Shown: positions 9,058 to 17,693 of the stretch, piece by piece
How positions within the stretch are numbered: the first letter of the stretch is position 1
Layout of the letters: every line of letters starts with the position of its first letter
Assembly (NCBI RefSeq): GCF_003352045.1
Contig: NZ_CP025815.1
Location: 2,356,001-2,420,000, forward strand
Source of the DNA: Sulfitobacter sp. JL08
GTDB lineage: Bacteria > Pseudomonadota > Alphaproteobacteria > Rhodobacterales > Rhodobacteraceae
Reading direction: 5' to 3'
DNA: 64,000 nt
Position numbers and translations under genes: made by a program
Notes under the pieces: model-generated
What the model saw: the letters and a program-made list of their open reading frames with translations, nothing else
What the model was told of the DNA's origin: nothing
Databases searched by the model: none

Positions 9058-9305
9058 CGGTGCTGTCAGACCAATTCGAACCCGTCTCGACAAGGACAGT
9101 GAGGCTGTCCCTTATGCCGCGCCGAGTCCTCGCCACTCGGCGAGAGCGTCGTCGCGGTTGAGCTTGAAGTTTTCGCGGGAGTAGAGGTGGCGCTCCTGAT
9201 TGAATTGGTTGTAGACGGACGCATGAATAGCGGCGAGTTTCTACGAACTTCGCATGCTCCGGAACCACCCTGCCCGCTTCAAGCCGGTTTCCTCTGACAA
9301 TGCCC
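9058..9305 (-). mobile_element. Internally deleted IS6 derivative (MITE-like, about 250 bp)
   Basis: Both IS6 ends are present: GGTGCTGTCAGACC at 9059, and the outer right end CCTCTGACAATGCC to about 9304. The transposase C-terminal coding part between them (minus strand) is recognisable to about 9260. The sequence then jumps from GCATGCTCCGGAA directly to the right-end CACCCTGCCCGCTTCAAG. Some 560 bases of the transposase gene are deleted, leaving a non-autonomous element that a resident IS6 transposase could in principle act on. Confidence 0.75.
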
Positions 9306-9465
9306 TGCGTGCGCATGATGCTTGATCGGTGTGCAGGTTTGCGTCAAAATGAGAGTTACGGCGTTCTACTGAGGAATGTCGTTTGATTAGGCGGAAGAAA
9401 CTGATGATCTTGCTGTCAAACGGCAGGTCACTTAGGGCATGTCGGCGTATCGGAGGATCAGAACA

Positions 9466-10284
9466 ATGTGCGATATCTGTGTGATGAACAGCGTAAAAGA
9501 GAAGATGCTTTCACGCCGAAACTTCTTCAAGGGCACAGCGGCGGCCGCAGTGGGCGCAGCCGCTGCCGGCAGCTTTGTAACCAAGCCGGCGCTGGCGGCT
9601 GGTCATGGCGGTGTGGTCGACATGACCCACACGTTGTCGGGAACTTTTCCGACGTATTTCGGCGAGCCGGGATTTTCCACAGAACAGGTATTCAACTTCG
9701 CGGACAACGGGTTCAACCTTTATAACCTGAGCATCAATGAACATACCGGCACCCATATCGACGCGCCGTTGCACTTCAGCGCTGATGGCACTTCTGTCGA
9801 CGAGATTCCGATCAGTGACCTGGTGGCGCCGCTCTGTGTCGTCGACATCGCAACGCGCGCAGCGGAAGATGCCGACGCACAGGTCACGCCGGACGATCTG
9901 AGCGCATGGATCGCGGCCAATGGTGATATCCCTGATGGAGCCTGCGTGGCGATGCATTCCGGTTGGGCCAGCAAGGTTGGCGGCGACGGGTTCCGCAATT
10001 TCGACGGGACGGCACAACATTATCCAGGTTTTCACGTCGAAGCAGTGGAGATGCTGATGGAGCAGACCGGCGCGCGGTCAATTGCTGTGGATACGTTGTC
10101 ACTGGATCACGGCATGTCCGCAGATTTTGCGACTCATTACGCGTGGCTGCCGTCAGGCCGGTTCGGGATCGAATGCCTTGCAGGCCTCGATGCGGTTCCG
10201 GCGGCCGGGGCAACATTGATCATAGGGGCACCGAAACACGCTGGCGGCTCAGGTGGTCCAGCGCGCATCTTTGCAATGGTCTAA
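9466..10284 (+). CDS. Cyclase-family (kynurenine formamidase-like) metal hydrolase, Tat-exported
   Basis: 272 residues from the ATG at 9466, chosen because GGAGGA lies eight bases upstream; an in-frame ATG at 9439 is possible. The N-terminus has a twin-arginine signal, SRRNFFKG, followed by an Ala-rich hydrophobic stretch ending near LAAGHGG, so export by Tat is likely. The family motif HTGTHIDAPLHF supplies metal-binding His and Asp residues. This fold includes kynurenine formamidase and related cyclic-amide or ester hydrolases, so the substrate cannot be told. The next gene starts three bases downstream, so the two are probably cotranscribed. Confidence 0.8.
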   Translation: MCDICVMNSVKEKMLSRRNFFKGTAAAAVGAAAAGSFVTKPALAAGHGGVVDMTHTLSGTFPTYFGEPGFSTEQVFNFADNGFNLYNLSINEHTGTHIDAPLHFSADGTSVDEIPISDLVAPLCVVDIATRAAEDADAQVTPDDLSAWIAANGDIPDGACVAMHSGWASKVGGDGFRNFDGTAQHYPGFHVEAVEMLMEQTGARSIAVDTLSLDHGMSADFATHYAWLPSGRFGIECLAGLDAVPAAGATLIIGAPKHAGGSGGPARIFAMV

Positions 10285-10287
10285 CGC

Positions 10288-10683
10288 GTGGGCACCGTTC
10301 CGCTTTTGTCGGATGAGGAGGTCAGCGCGTCGGCGCTGGCCGTCTTCGACGATATCCGTGCCACACGCGGCAATGACTACATCAACAATTTCTGGCGCGC
10401 ACTGGCCCATGACCCGATCACGTTGCGTGCTACTTGGGACCGGCTCAAAGACGTTATGGCGCCTGGTGCTTTGGACCCGCTGGTGAAGGAATTGCTCTAT
10501 ATCGCGGTGTCCACGGCGAACGGGTGCAGCTATTGCATTCATTCTCATTCGGCGGCGGCCAAGGCCAAGGGTATGACGCCCGAGATGCAAAGCGAGTTGC
10601 TGTCCGTAATTGGCATGGCGATGCAGACCAACGGGCTGGTAACAGGGCTTCAGGTTGAGGTGGATGACGTATTCAAGGCGTGA
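10288..10683 (+). CDS. Carboxymuconolactone decarboxylase/AhpD-like protein
   Basis: 131 residues with a GTG start three bases after the previous stop. The redox-type motif C80-S-Y-C83-IHSH87 is the CxxCxxxH signature of the AhpD/CMD superfamily, small cytoplasmic helical proteins acting as alkylhydroperoxidase-like disulfide reductases or as decarboxylases. Length matches the family. Its tight coupling to the cyclase-family hydrolase suggests a shared pathway, but the substrate is unknown. Confidence 0.82.
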   Translation: MGTVPLLSDEEVSASALAVFDDIRATRGNDYINNFWRALAHDPITLRATWDRLKDVMAPGALDPLVKELLYIAVSTANGCSYCIHSHSAAAKAKGMTPEMQSELLSVIGMAMQTNGLVTGLQVEVDDVFKA

Positions 10684-10943
10684 TCGGGCGCGAGCAAAAA
10701 GCGCCGAGCAATATGGGATGTGGTCGACCTTGTCCGATCAACAGGCTGCGGGAAGATCTTGGGAACCGAAAATTCCAACAGATTGACAGCCATGGATTGA
10801 ACCGAGACAGTTTACGGTAGTCGGTAACGGTCTAAAGATCTCATCCCTTATGTCGCTTTCCACCTCTCGAGAGGACGACCCGCCGCCTGAATCACACCGT
10901 CGCAGTCGGCGGTGTCGACGTTTACCCGATCGGAGGATGCATC

Positions 10944-12143
10944 ATGCCGCGCCCCGCGTTTGCCAACTGGCTTTCAGACACGAATGACATAACGCAGACT
11001 TTCCTTTCGGCGGGTCAGATCTCAGGTATGATCAACATGGCGGGTGGGCTGCCCGACCCGTCGACTTGGCCTGTCACGGACCTGTCGGCTCTCGCGGCTG
11101 CAGCTGTCGCTCAGCATCCTCACGAGGCGCTGGCCTACGCCCCGATCGAGGGTCTTCCCGTCCTGCGTGACCTGATCGCGCAACGCTTCTCCGTACCCGG
11201 TATGAGACTGGCCCGTGAAAACGTCCTGATTACAACTGGCGGAATGCAGGCGCTGGATCTGGTCGGAAAGGTTCTGCTCGAACTGGGCGGCCTGATAGCA
11301 GCGCAGAGCCCCACCTATCTTGGCGCATTGGACGCCTGGCGCCCGCGCCAGCCAATTTATCGACCGATGCGGCTGGAAGCGAATGACTTCGATCCTGTCA
11401 CAGCGCTTACCGGCGTGCAGTTCGCCTACACAGTCCCTAATTTTTCGAACCCCTCGGGGCGGTTGGTCAGTCTGGCGGAGCGGCAGGCGCTGGTGGAGGC
11501 GGCTCACGTCACGGGAACATGGCTGGTCGAGGACGACCCCTACGGCACACTTTATTATGACAGTGCTCCGCTGCCGCGGATGCTTACACTTTCGGCACAG
11601 AGAGACGAGTGCATCTATGAAGGGCCGGTGATCTACATGGGCACGCTGTCGAAGGAACTCGCACCTGGCTTCCGCATCGGCTGGGTCGTCGCCGCGCCAG
11701 ATATGATCACAACGCTGGTCACGGCGAAGCAGGGGTCGGATATGTCAACTTCGGGCCTGTCCCAGCGAATTGCGCACGACAGCTTCGCCAGCGGTCTGAC
11801 CGACCGTGTTCTACCTGATATCCTGTCGCTTTATCGCGCACGGCGCGATGCGCTCTGTGCTGCTATGGACGCGCATCTGGACGAGCTGTTCGACTGGCAG
11901 ATTCCCTCCGGCGGCATGTTCGTCTGGGCGACAGCGCGGGATGCCAGTATGAACACCGACCATCTCCTGCGTGAGGCCTTGTTCCAGGGTGTCTGCGTTA
12001 CCCCGAGCAGCGTCTTCGACCCTGAGGGCCAAAACCGCCGTTCCATTCGCATTAATTTCACGCTGAACGACCCAGATAAACTTGCTGAAGGCATCCGTCG
12101 TCTTGCGGTAGCGGCAAGAGCCACCCTCGCCAAGCCCGAATGA
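10944..12143 (+). CDS. PLP-dependent aminotransferase (class I/II, 2-aminoadipate type)
   Basis: 399 residues with a good upstream CGGAGGA ribosome-binding site. The start MPRPAFANWLSD, the AGGLPDPSTWP region and the ITTGGMQALDLVGK motif are typical of the aminotransferase family that includes LysN/2-aminoadipate transaminase. The PLP lysine is K237 in GTLSKELAPGFRIGW; the Asp and Tyr that hold the cofactor fall in VEDDPYGTLYY (residues 195-205). There is no GntR-type DNA-binding domain, so it is the enzyme form and not an MocR regulator. It is a single gene with a 260-base leader region. Confidence 0.85.
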   Translation: MPRPAFANWLSDTNDITQTFLSAGQISGMINMAGGLPDPSTWPVTDLSALAAAAVAQHPHEALAYAPIEGLPVLRDLIAQRFSVPGMRLARENVLITTGGMQALDLVGKVLLELGGLIAAQSPTYLGALDAWRPRQPIYRPMRLEANDFDPVTALTGVQFAYTVPNFSNPSGRLVSLAERQALVEAAHVTGTWLVEDDPYGTLYYDSAPLPRMLTLSAQRDECIYEGPVIYMGTLSKELAPGFRIGWVVAAPDMITTLVTAKQGSDMSTSGLSQRIAHDSFASGLTDRVLPDILSLYRARRDALCAAMDAHLDELFDWQIPSGGMFVWATARDASMNTDHLLREALFQGVCVTPSSVFDPEGQNRRSIRINFTLNDPDKLAEGIRRLAVAARATLAKPE

Positions 12144-12209
12144 CGTCGTCACTGTATCTTAAAATCGAAACGCAATAGGTGTTTTCTAGGTGGGTGCAGG
12201 ACTGATAGA

Positions 12210-12254
12210 CCACCGCCCTGCCCCGCTCAATAAATTTGTTCTCACAGCGCCCTA
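12210..12254 (-). repeat. Possible solo right end of an IS6 element
   Basis: ACCGCCCTGCCCCGCTCAA followed about 15 bases on by TCTCACAGCGCCC aligns with the right ends of IS6 copies 1-4 (ACCGCCCTGCCCGCCTCAA ... TTTGACAGTACC). No transposase sequence accompanies it. Confidence 0.4.
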
Positions 12255-12263
12255 GAGGCATTG

Positions 12264-12603
12264 TCACTGTAACTCGACGCACGTGGTGAACTCAGGATAA
12301 CGGCACCCAAGCAGATCGCTTCGGTCTCGTACCAACTGCGTCGCTTCCTCGTCGTCGATCACGTCTCCCAAAGCCACCGTTTCCAACCGAGTCACGGATG
12401 ACAGTGGCTGTATCCTGAACCAATCAATGAGCTCTACCGTCTCAGGTGACGGACGCACCAAACGTGCGTCCAGATCTCCTCCGAACGGCTCTGCCAACCA
12501 GTCACTATCCTGCACCGCGACTTCGTCGACGAAAGCGAGTGTCCCGGCGAGGGTGAATAGAAACGGATGTTCCCGAAGTCGCTCTAGGTGACGAGATGTG
12601 TCC
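12264..12603 (-). pseudogene. Large sacsin-like/DUF3883-type protein, 3' fragment
   Basis: About 110 codons on the minus strand read HLERLREHPFLFTLAG, then EPFGGDLDARLVRPSPETVE, then SSVTRLETVALGDVIDDEEA and a stop at 12264. Codon use looks genuine. Above about 12603 the frame merely shadows istA of the inserted IS21. I tentatively join this with the fragment at 14423-14911 as one gene split by IS21. The style (repeated Glu/Asp/Leu-rich alpha/beta segments) resembles the large HSP90-like-ATPase (sacsin-type) proteins of defence islands. The assignment is uncertain. Confidence 0.35.
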
Positions 12604-13568
12604 GCGGGATTCCGGGCCGTGGCATCTATGACAATATGAAGACGGCTGTTGACCGTGTCGGTCGCGGCAAGCAGCGCGATGTGAATGCGCGCTTTCTGGC
12701 GATGACCAGCCACTACGTCTTCGAGCCAGAGTTCTGCAATCCAGCGGCGGGCTGGGAGAAAGGCCAGGTTGAAAAGAACGTCCGCGATGCGCGCCATCGT
12801 CTGTGGCAGGTCGCGCCTGTCTTCCGAAACCTTGTAGCCCTGAATGATTGGCTCGAAGGTCGCTGCAAGATGTTGTGGGCCGAGACGGCGCACGGCAGTT
12901 TGCCCGGCAGTATTGCCGATGCCTGGGAAGGCGAGAAAGCCGCGCTGATGCCGCTGCCAACAGCCTTTGACGGCTTTGTTGAGCTGAGCAAGCGCGTGTC
13001 ACCAACCTGTCTGATCACCTTTGATCGCAACCGCTACTCTGTGCCCGCAAGCTTCGCAAACCGCCGTGTCAGCCTGCACATCTACCCTGAGAAATTGGTC
13101 GTTGTTACCGAGGGGCAGGTCATTTGCGCCCACCAGCGCATCATTGAAAGATCCCACCGCCAGCTTGGGCGCGTCATCTATGACTGGCGGCATTACCTGG
13201 CGGTGGTCCAGCGCAAACCGGGGGCGCTACGCAATGGTGCCCCATTCATGGAAATGCCCGATCCCTTCCGACAATTGCAGGATCAATTACTGCGTAAGCC
13301 CGGAGGAGATCGAGAGATGGTCGATATCTTGTCACTCGTTCTGCACCATGATGAACAGGCCGTGCTCTGTGCGGTAGAAATGGCGCTGGAGGCAGGTGTG
13401 CCAACCAAGACCCATGTGCTGAACCTGCTTCACAGGCTGGTGGACGGCACTCCGACAGACCAGCCCGATGTGACCCCGCCTTCAGCCCTAGCTCTGAATA
13501 AGGAACCTGAGGCCAATGTCAGCCGCTACGACGGGCTGCGGCAAGGAGGAACGCGTCATGCGTCATGA
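12604..13568 (+). pseudogene. istA: IS21 transposase IstA, N-terminally truncated
   Basis: About 320 codons remain of a gene normally near 500. The frame starts at GIPGRGIYDNMKTAVDRVG, in the middle of the DDE catalytic core. It keeps the Glu region GWEKGQVEKNVRDARHRLW and the C-terminal beta-barrel (LITFDRNRYSVPASF). The HTH and the first catalytic Asp are missing. It ends at 13568, overlapping the istB start. Not functional alone. Confidence 0.8.
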
Positions 13569-14349
13569 CCCCGCCGGTGCGGCTATCGTCATCATGCTGC
13601 GCAGCTTGAAAATGCCCGGAATGGCGCAGGCTGTCGGCGATCTGCTTGAACAGGGGGCACCTGCATTTGATGCAGCCGTCCCGGTGCTCTCGCAGTTGCT
13701 CAAGGCTGAAATGGCCGAACGCGAGGTGCGCTCAATCGCCTACCACATGAAGGCCGCACGCTTCCCGGCCTACAAGGATCTTTCCGGCTTCAACTTCTCC
13801 GCCAGTGAGATCAACGAAGCTTTGGTCCGCCAACTACACCGGTGCGAGTTCATAGACGGCGCTGAGAATGTCGTGCTGATCGGTGGGCCAGGTACGGGGA
13901 AAAGCCACGTTGCGACTGCACTCGGCATTCAGGCCATAGAGCATCATCGCAAACGTGTGCGCTTCTTCTCAACGGTCGAACTGGTCAACGCGCTGGAGCA
14001 AGAAAAGGCCCTCGGCAAGGCTGGGAAAATCGCTGAGGCACTGGTCAAAACGGACCTCGTCATCCTTGACGAGCTCGGATACCTGCCGTTCAGCACATCA
14101 GGCGGCGCGCTGCTGTTCCACCTTTTGAGCAAACTCTACGAACGCACCAGCGTTGTCATCACCACCAACCTCAGCTTCAGCGAATGGGCGACGGTCTTCG
14201 GTGATGCCAAAATGACCACGGCCTTGCTCGATCGGCTCACCCACCGCTGCCACATTCTCGAGACCGGCAATGATAGTTATCGCTTCAAAGCCAGCTCAGA
14301 AATTGCGAAACAGAAAAGGAAGGAAACAACAGCATTGACCACATCATGA
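13558..14349 (+). CDS. istB: IS21 helper ATPase IstB
   Basis: 263 residues with an AAGGAGGA ribosome-binding site eight bases before the ATG. The start lies within the istA 3' end, the standard overlapping arrangement. DnaC/DnaA-like AAA+ ATPase with Walker [10 protein letters not shown] at residues 109-117 and Walker [14 protein letters not shown]. It normally loads the IstA transposase on target DNA. The gene is intact, but its partner IstA is truncated. Confidence 0.9.
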   Translation: MRHDPAGAAIVIMLRSLKMPGMAQAVGDLLEQGAPAFDAAVPVLSQLLKAEMAEREVRSIAYHMKAARFPAYKDLSGFNFSASEINEALVRQLHRCEFIDGAENVVLIGGPGTGKSHVATALGIQAIEHHRKRVRFFSTVELVNALEQEKALGKAGKIAEALVKTDLVILDELGYLPFSTSGGALLFHLLSKLYERTSVVITTNLSFSEWATVFGDAKMTTALLDRLTHRCHILETGNDSYRFKASSEIAKQKRKETTALTTS

Positions 14350-14422
14350 CGAAGAAAGCATAACGACTGAGCGGGTCAAATCTCGGTGACAACACCGGGT
14401 CAGTTCTGAGTGACATTCAACA

Positions 14423-14911
14423 CTCCTAGTATTTCAGCGAGCGCGTCGGTCTTCGCGTAGCAATCTATGGCAGCTCTCAGGAGACCATCCTTGGTTCTAA
14501 CCAGAGGCAGAGCAGCCAAAGTCGCCCTCGTGCCTTCTTTCTCGAGCAAGTCCTTCTTTGAGACGAGCACTTCGAGCAACGCGACGTAATGCTCATTCGA
14601 GAGGTCTTCGTCGAGAATGTCTGCCAAATGCTCTTCGATGTAGGCCTGGAGCGTCAACGTTTCGACTTCCAAGACCTCTTTGAGGAACTTTCGCGCCTTA
14701 TCCCCGAAGTAGTCGAGATCCAAAGTATCGAAGCGACCAATCGGATCGTCGAACCCTCCCGGCAAGACGGCGAGTCGTGGTGTCAAAAAACGTCCGTGGC
14801 CTGCTAGAAATGGCGTCGAAGCCACATTTGACGAGTAATCAAGGTCCTCATCGCGGGGATATCCAAATCGATTCTCGGTGTTTGGCGACGCCGAAACGGC
14901 TCTACCGCGTT
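14423..14911 (-). pseudogene. Large sacsin-like protein, fragment upstream of IS21
   Basis: The minus frame is open from about 14911 and may start at GTG 14825. It reads NTENRFGYPRDEDLDYSSN, LAGHGRFLTPRLAVLPGGFD, DTLDLDYFGDKARKFLKEVL and ALPLVRTKDGLLRAAIDCY, and ends ALAEILG at the IS21 right end. The FLTPRLAVLPGGFD ... TLQAYIEEHLADIL ... LPLVRTKDG style is what I associate with interior parts of large sacsin/HSP90-like ATPase proteins (DUF3883 class). No ATPase motif is visible here, so the N-terminal domain is missing or was never present. Identity is moderate at best. Confidence 0.4.
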
Positions 14912-14950
14912 GAGGGAAGTGTCAATAATTTGGGGAGAGGCTTCGAGCGA

Positions 14951-15163
14951 TTGGCTGACATTGCCTGCATAGATCTTTTTTGTGGAGCTGGAGGCTTGAC
15001 CCGGGGGCTCCAGAACGTCGGCGTGAACGTCGTCGCCGGGGTCGATGTCGACCAGGCCTGCAAACATGCGTTCGAAGTCAACAACGATGCGAAGTTTCTT
15101 CTCGAAGACGTCAGCGAGTTGTCGCCCGAGAAACTGAACGATCATTTTGGAGACGCTTCCATA
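14951..15163 (+). pseudogene. DNA (cytosine-5) methyltransferase, 5' fragment
   Basis: The frame from TTG 14951 (GGGGAGAGG at 14932-14940) reads LADIACIDLFCGAGGLTRGL, then VNVVAGVDVDQACKHAF, then ELSPEKLNDHFGDASI. DLFCGAGG is motif I (S-adenosylmethionine binding) and AGVDVD is motif II of C5 methyltransferases. The protein breaks off at DASI, before the PCQ catalytic motif IV, where about 15 unrelated bases lead into a truncated IS6. It is divergent from the sacsin-like fragment, as in a restriction or defence cluster. Non-functional. Confidence 0.75.
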
Positions 15164-15179
15164 TCCGGAACAAAGCTGG

Positions 15180-15868
15180 CGCCACTCGGCGAGAGCAGCG
15201 CTTCGGGTCAGTTTAAAATGCTCACGTGAATAAAGGTGGCGTTCCTGATTGAAGTGGTTGTGCACCGAAGAATGGACGGCAGCGAATTTCTGCAAACATC
15301 GCATCTGTCGGAAGCGCTGCATCGCACGTTCTCGTCGTCGAAATGGAAGATGGGAATTCTCGGCACGATTGTTAACCCAGCGTCCCGTTTCCTGTCTTGG
15401 CGCGTTGCCAATAACTTTCATGGCAGCGCCATAAGAGCGAAGTTTGTCCGTCACAATTACTCCTGGTCGGCCATACCTCTTCATAGATTTCCTTAAGAAT
15501 TTCAACGCTGCTTTACGATCTCGCCGCTTCGTAACGTAGGATTCCAGCACTTCACCTTCGTGATCAACGGCCCGCCAAAGGTAATGCATCTCTCCGTTGA
15601 TCTTTACGAAAACCTCATCCAGATGCCACTGCCAGTTGGAGTATGAGCGCATCCGGCTGGCTCGATTTCGCCGGATCTCGGATGCAAACATCGGGCCAAA
15701 TCTGTTCCACCAGAACCGAACTGTTTCGTGGCTGATCTCGATCCCGCGCTCATGCAGGAGGTCTTCGACATTGCGGAGTGAAAGCGGGAATCGAACGTAC
15801 ATCATCACGGCCAAGCGAATGATCTCCGGGCTGGTTTTGAAGTAGCGAAATGGGGAGCGTTTTATCAT
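15180..15868 (-). pseudogene. IS6-family transposase lacking its C-terminal residues
   Basis: About 230 codons from MIKRSPFRYFKTSPEII to SAALAEWR, where intact copies continue for a few more residues (ALGAA or GLGEA in the other copies). The catalytic residues are all present: WHLDEVFVKING, IVTDKLRSYGAA, NNRAENSHLPFRRR. The frame then reads through antisense to the methyltransferase fragment. It may keep activity, but the element has lost one end. Confidence 0.8.
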
Positions 15869-15925
15869 CCAGCAAGGCTACGGAACCACCCTGCCCGCCT
15901 CAAGTCAGTTTTGTCTGACAAAGCC
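15180..15925 (-). mobile_element. IS6-family element copy 3, left end deleted
   Basis: The right end TCTGACAAAGCC (15914-15925) and most of the transposase gene are present. The left terminal repeat and the last few transposase codons are gone. The sequence joins the methyltransferase stub at about 15164-15180. A one-ended IS with a truncated neighbour points to a deletion started at the IS. Confidence 0.8.
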
Positions 15926-16479
15926 TTTTCAAGTTTTTCTCCAGCATATTTCGATTGCCTCCCCGATAGAGGTCTCAAGTGCCAGAATGCAGCGCCAAAT
16001 GTGTCTTTATGTTGCTCAAACTAAATCGTTTTCGAGATATCCAAACCTGATGCCTAGACCGTATTATTGGTCCAGAGCTTAACTTTGAAGAATTAGATAC
16101 CAAGAAGTCGACGAAGTTGAAAAGCAGGTGATCTATGTGGGTCTTCTGCAAAATTTGCTGCCGAAAGCGACACGGCAAGAATTTCGATACGTGTCATAGT
16201 AAACTGACCAACTACAGTCATTGCCCATATCCTTGCTAGAGTTTTACAGCTTTTGTTTCTCATGGGAAGGCGGCAACAAATCGCAGAAATTGTGGCATTT
16301 TTAGAAACAGTATGAATTTTCTCAGAAACAATTGGCTGGACAATGAGCGGGCGCTGGCTTGCGATTTGGGAAACTGGATGCATTCATTCAATTGCAAAAG
16401 GGTGGCCAAAATGGGGGATGGATTGCCCTTCAAAACCCCCAACCAATTGCTTTTTATAAATAATTAGGGGAATTTTGGC
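15926..16479. other. AT-rich stretch without recognised gene
   Basis: About 550 bases between two IS6 remnants, clearly richer in A+T than its surroundings. Several short frames exist on the minus strand (around 15975-16440), but none shows a ribosome-binding site plus recognisable domain. I see no RNA gene. Probably decayed DNA. Confidence 0.35.
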
Positions 16480-16725
16480 GGGGCCGTCAGACCAATTCGA
16501 ACCAGTCGCCGTTCTCGCCCAACGCCAGACCCAGCGCGTAAGAACGCCCACGCAAATCGGAGAGTTCGACGGTTCGATCAAACTGTTAGGTTGATCTGGT
16601 GTATACTTGGTACGCCTGATTGCAGTGCGAGTGCACCGCAGACTTATACGCGGCATATGTTTGCAAACATCGGTCCGAATACATTTCACCGGAACCGGGC
16701 TGTCTCGTGGCTGATTTCAAAGCGG
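16480..16725 (-). mobile_element. Decayed IS6-family relic
   Basis: GGGGCCGTCAGACCAATTCG at 16480 matches an IS6 left end. At 16612-16670 the sequence follows the IS6 pattern CCTGATTGCAGTGCGAGTGC ... GTTTGCAAAC. At 16670-16715 it matches the part coding for the FGPMF region of the transposase (GGTCCGAATACATTTCACCG, then GTCTCGTGGCTGAT). The inside is deleted and diverged, and no right end was found. It is an older insertion than copies 1-4. Confidence 0.5.
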
Positions 16726-16843
16726 TTTTGGTTCCGAATATCCTCGGCACTCTGCTGCAAAAGTCGAAGATTGCCGCCAATCTCCGGAACGACACAACCA
16801 TCCTTCACACCTTATCCGCAATTGTCTGATAGTGCCGCCGCGC

Positions 16844-17689
16844 CTATTTGGCTTTGTTGACAACGCTGCGCAGATAGCCCGAAATGAATTCCGCAATCAG
16901 CACCATTGCAATAATGGACAGGATGATTGCACCCACCCGAAGGTTTTCAAGTTGCTGCACGTTGCGTTTGAGATACCAGCCCATGCCGCCGCCACCGAAA
17001 AAACCGACCACCGTTGCCGCACGGAACGCCACGTCCCATGTGTAGATAGAGATGCCGACAAAGGCGACGCGCACTTGCGGCACCACAGCGAAGACGAAGG
17101 TCTGGAACGAATTGGCACCAGCCGAGCGCATCGCCTCCACAGGGCCCATGTCAATCGCTTCGATCTCATCCGAGAACAGTTTGCCGGCAAATCCGATGCA
17201 GAACATCGTCAGGGCGCTGACACCGGCCAGCATGCCAAATCCCAGAACCGACACGAACAGGATTGTCCAGATTGTTTCATGGATGGCGCGACAGGAAATG
17301 ACGCCCAACCGCCCGATCGGAAACAGCGTTTTGCGGTGGGGCGTTACATTCCAGGCGGAAAACCACGCCAACGGAATGGCAATAAAAACCCCTAGAATGC
17401 CACCAAGAAACGACATCTGCAGCGTATCAAGGATTGAGCCCAGATATCCCCTGTTGGTGATATAGGCGAGATCAGGCGGATAGAACCTGTCGGACACAAC
17501 CCCGATAAGACGGCCCAAACCCCCAATTAACGCGGCAATCTCAATGTTCAGGAAATGCATTGAATAGCCCAAGAAAAGGAGCACGGCCAGCAGCGTGCCA
17601 AAGCACCAAAGCGAGTCCGGATAACTGTAGCGCGACCAGGTCGGTTTCTGTTTGGACGTTATGGCGGTGGTTTCGATGTTCACGGCCAC
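16844..17689 (-). CDS. phnE: Phosphonate ABC transporter permease
   Basis: 281 residues (279 if the GTG at 17683, better spaced from AGGAGG, is used). Five to six membrane segments are visible. The EIEAIDMGPVEAMRSAGANS segment matches the EAA coupling loop of PhnE permeases (AxDxGPVEAxRAxGA). It is the last gene of phnD-phnC-phnE-phnE, with its start just downstream of the previous stop at 17694. Two different permease genes suggest a heterodimeric channel in the inner membrane. Confidence 0.88.
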   Translation of the reverse strand: MAVNIETTAITSKQKPTWSRYSYPDSLWCFGTLLAVLLFLGYSMHFLNIEIAALIGGLGRLIGVVSDRFYPPDLAYITNRGYLGSILDTLQMSFLGGILGVFIAIPLAWFSAWNVTPHRKTLFPIGRLGVISCRAIHETIWTILFVSVLGFGMLAGVSALTMFCIGFAGKLFSDEIEAIDMGPVEAMRSAGANSFQTFVFAVVPQVRVAFVGISIYTWDVAFRAATVVGFFGGGGMGWYLKRNVQQLENLRVGAIILSIIAMVLIAEFISGYLRSVVNKAK

Positions 17690-17693
17690 CTCC

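Larger units (their letters stand above)
12604..14422 (+). mobile_element. IS21-family element, left end missing
   Basis: It contains an istA 3' portion and a complete istB, overlapping. The right end at about 14410-14422 reads TGACATTCAACA, the inward complement of the usual IS21 terminus TGTTGAATGTCA, preceded by copies of related GGTGACA/AGTGACA motifs. The left terminus and the first part of istA are absent, so a deletion has removed them. The element lies within a minus-strand gene. Confidence 0.75.

Noticed and set aside
12264-12893. 209-codon minus frame as one gene
   Set aside because: Only the part below about 12603 looks coding; the rest is antisense to istA.
14804-15868. 354-codon minus frame as a fusion transposase
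   Set aside because: The extension beyond the IS6 transposase is antisense to the methyltransferase stub; the apparent fusion comes from the deletion junction.
16093-16690. Short minus frames in the AT-rich stretch
   Set aside because: No ribosome-binding sites or domains; part overlaps a decayed IS6.
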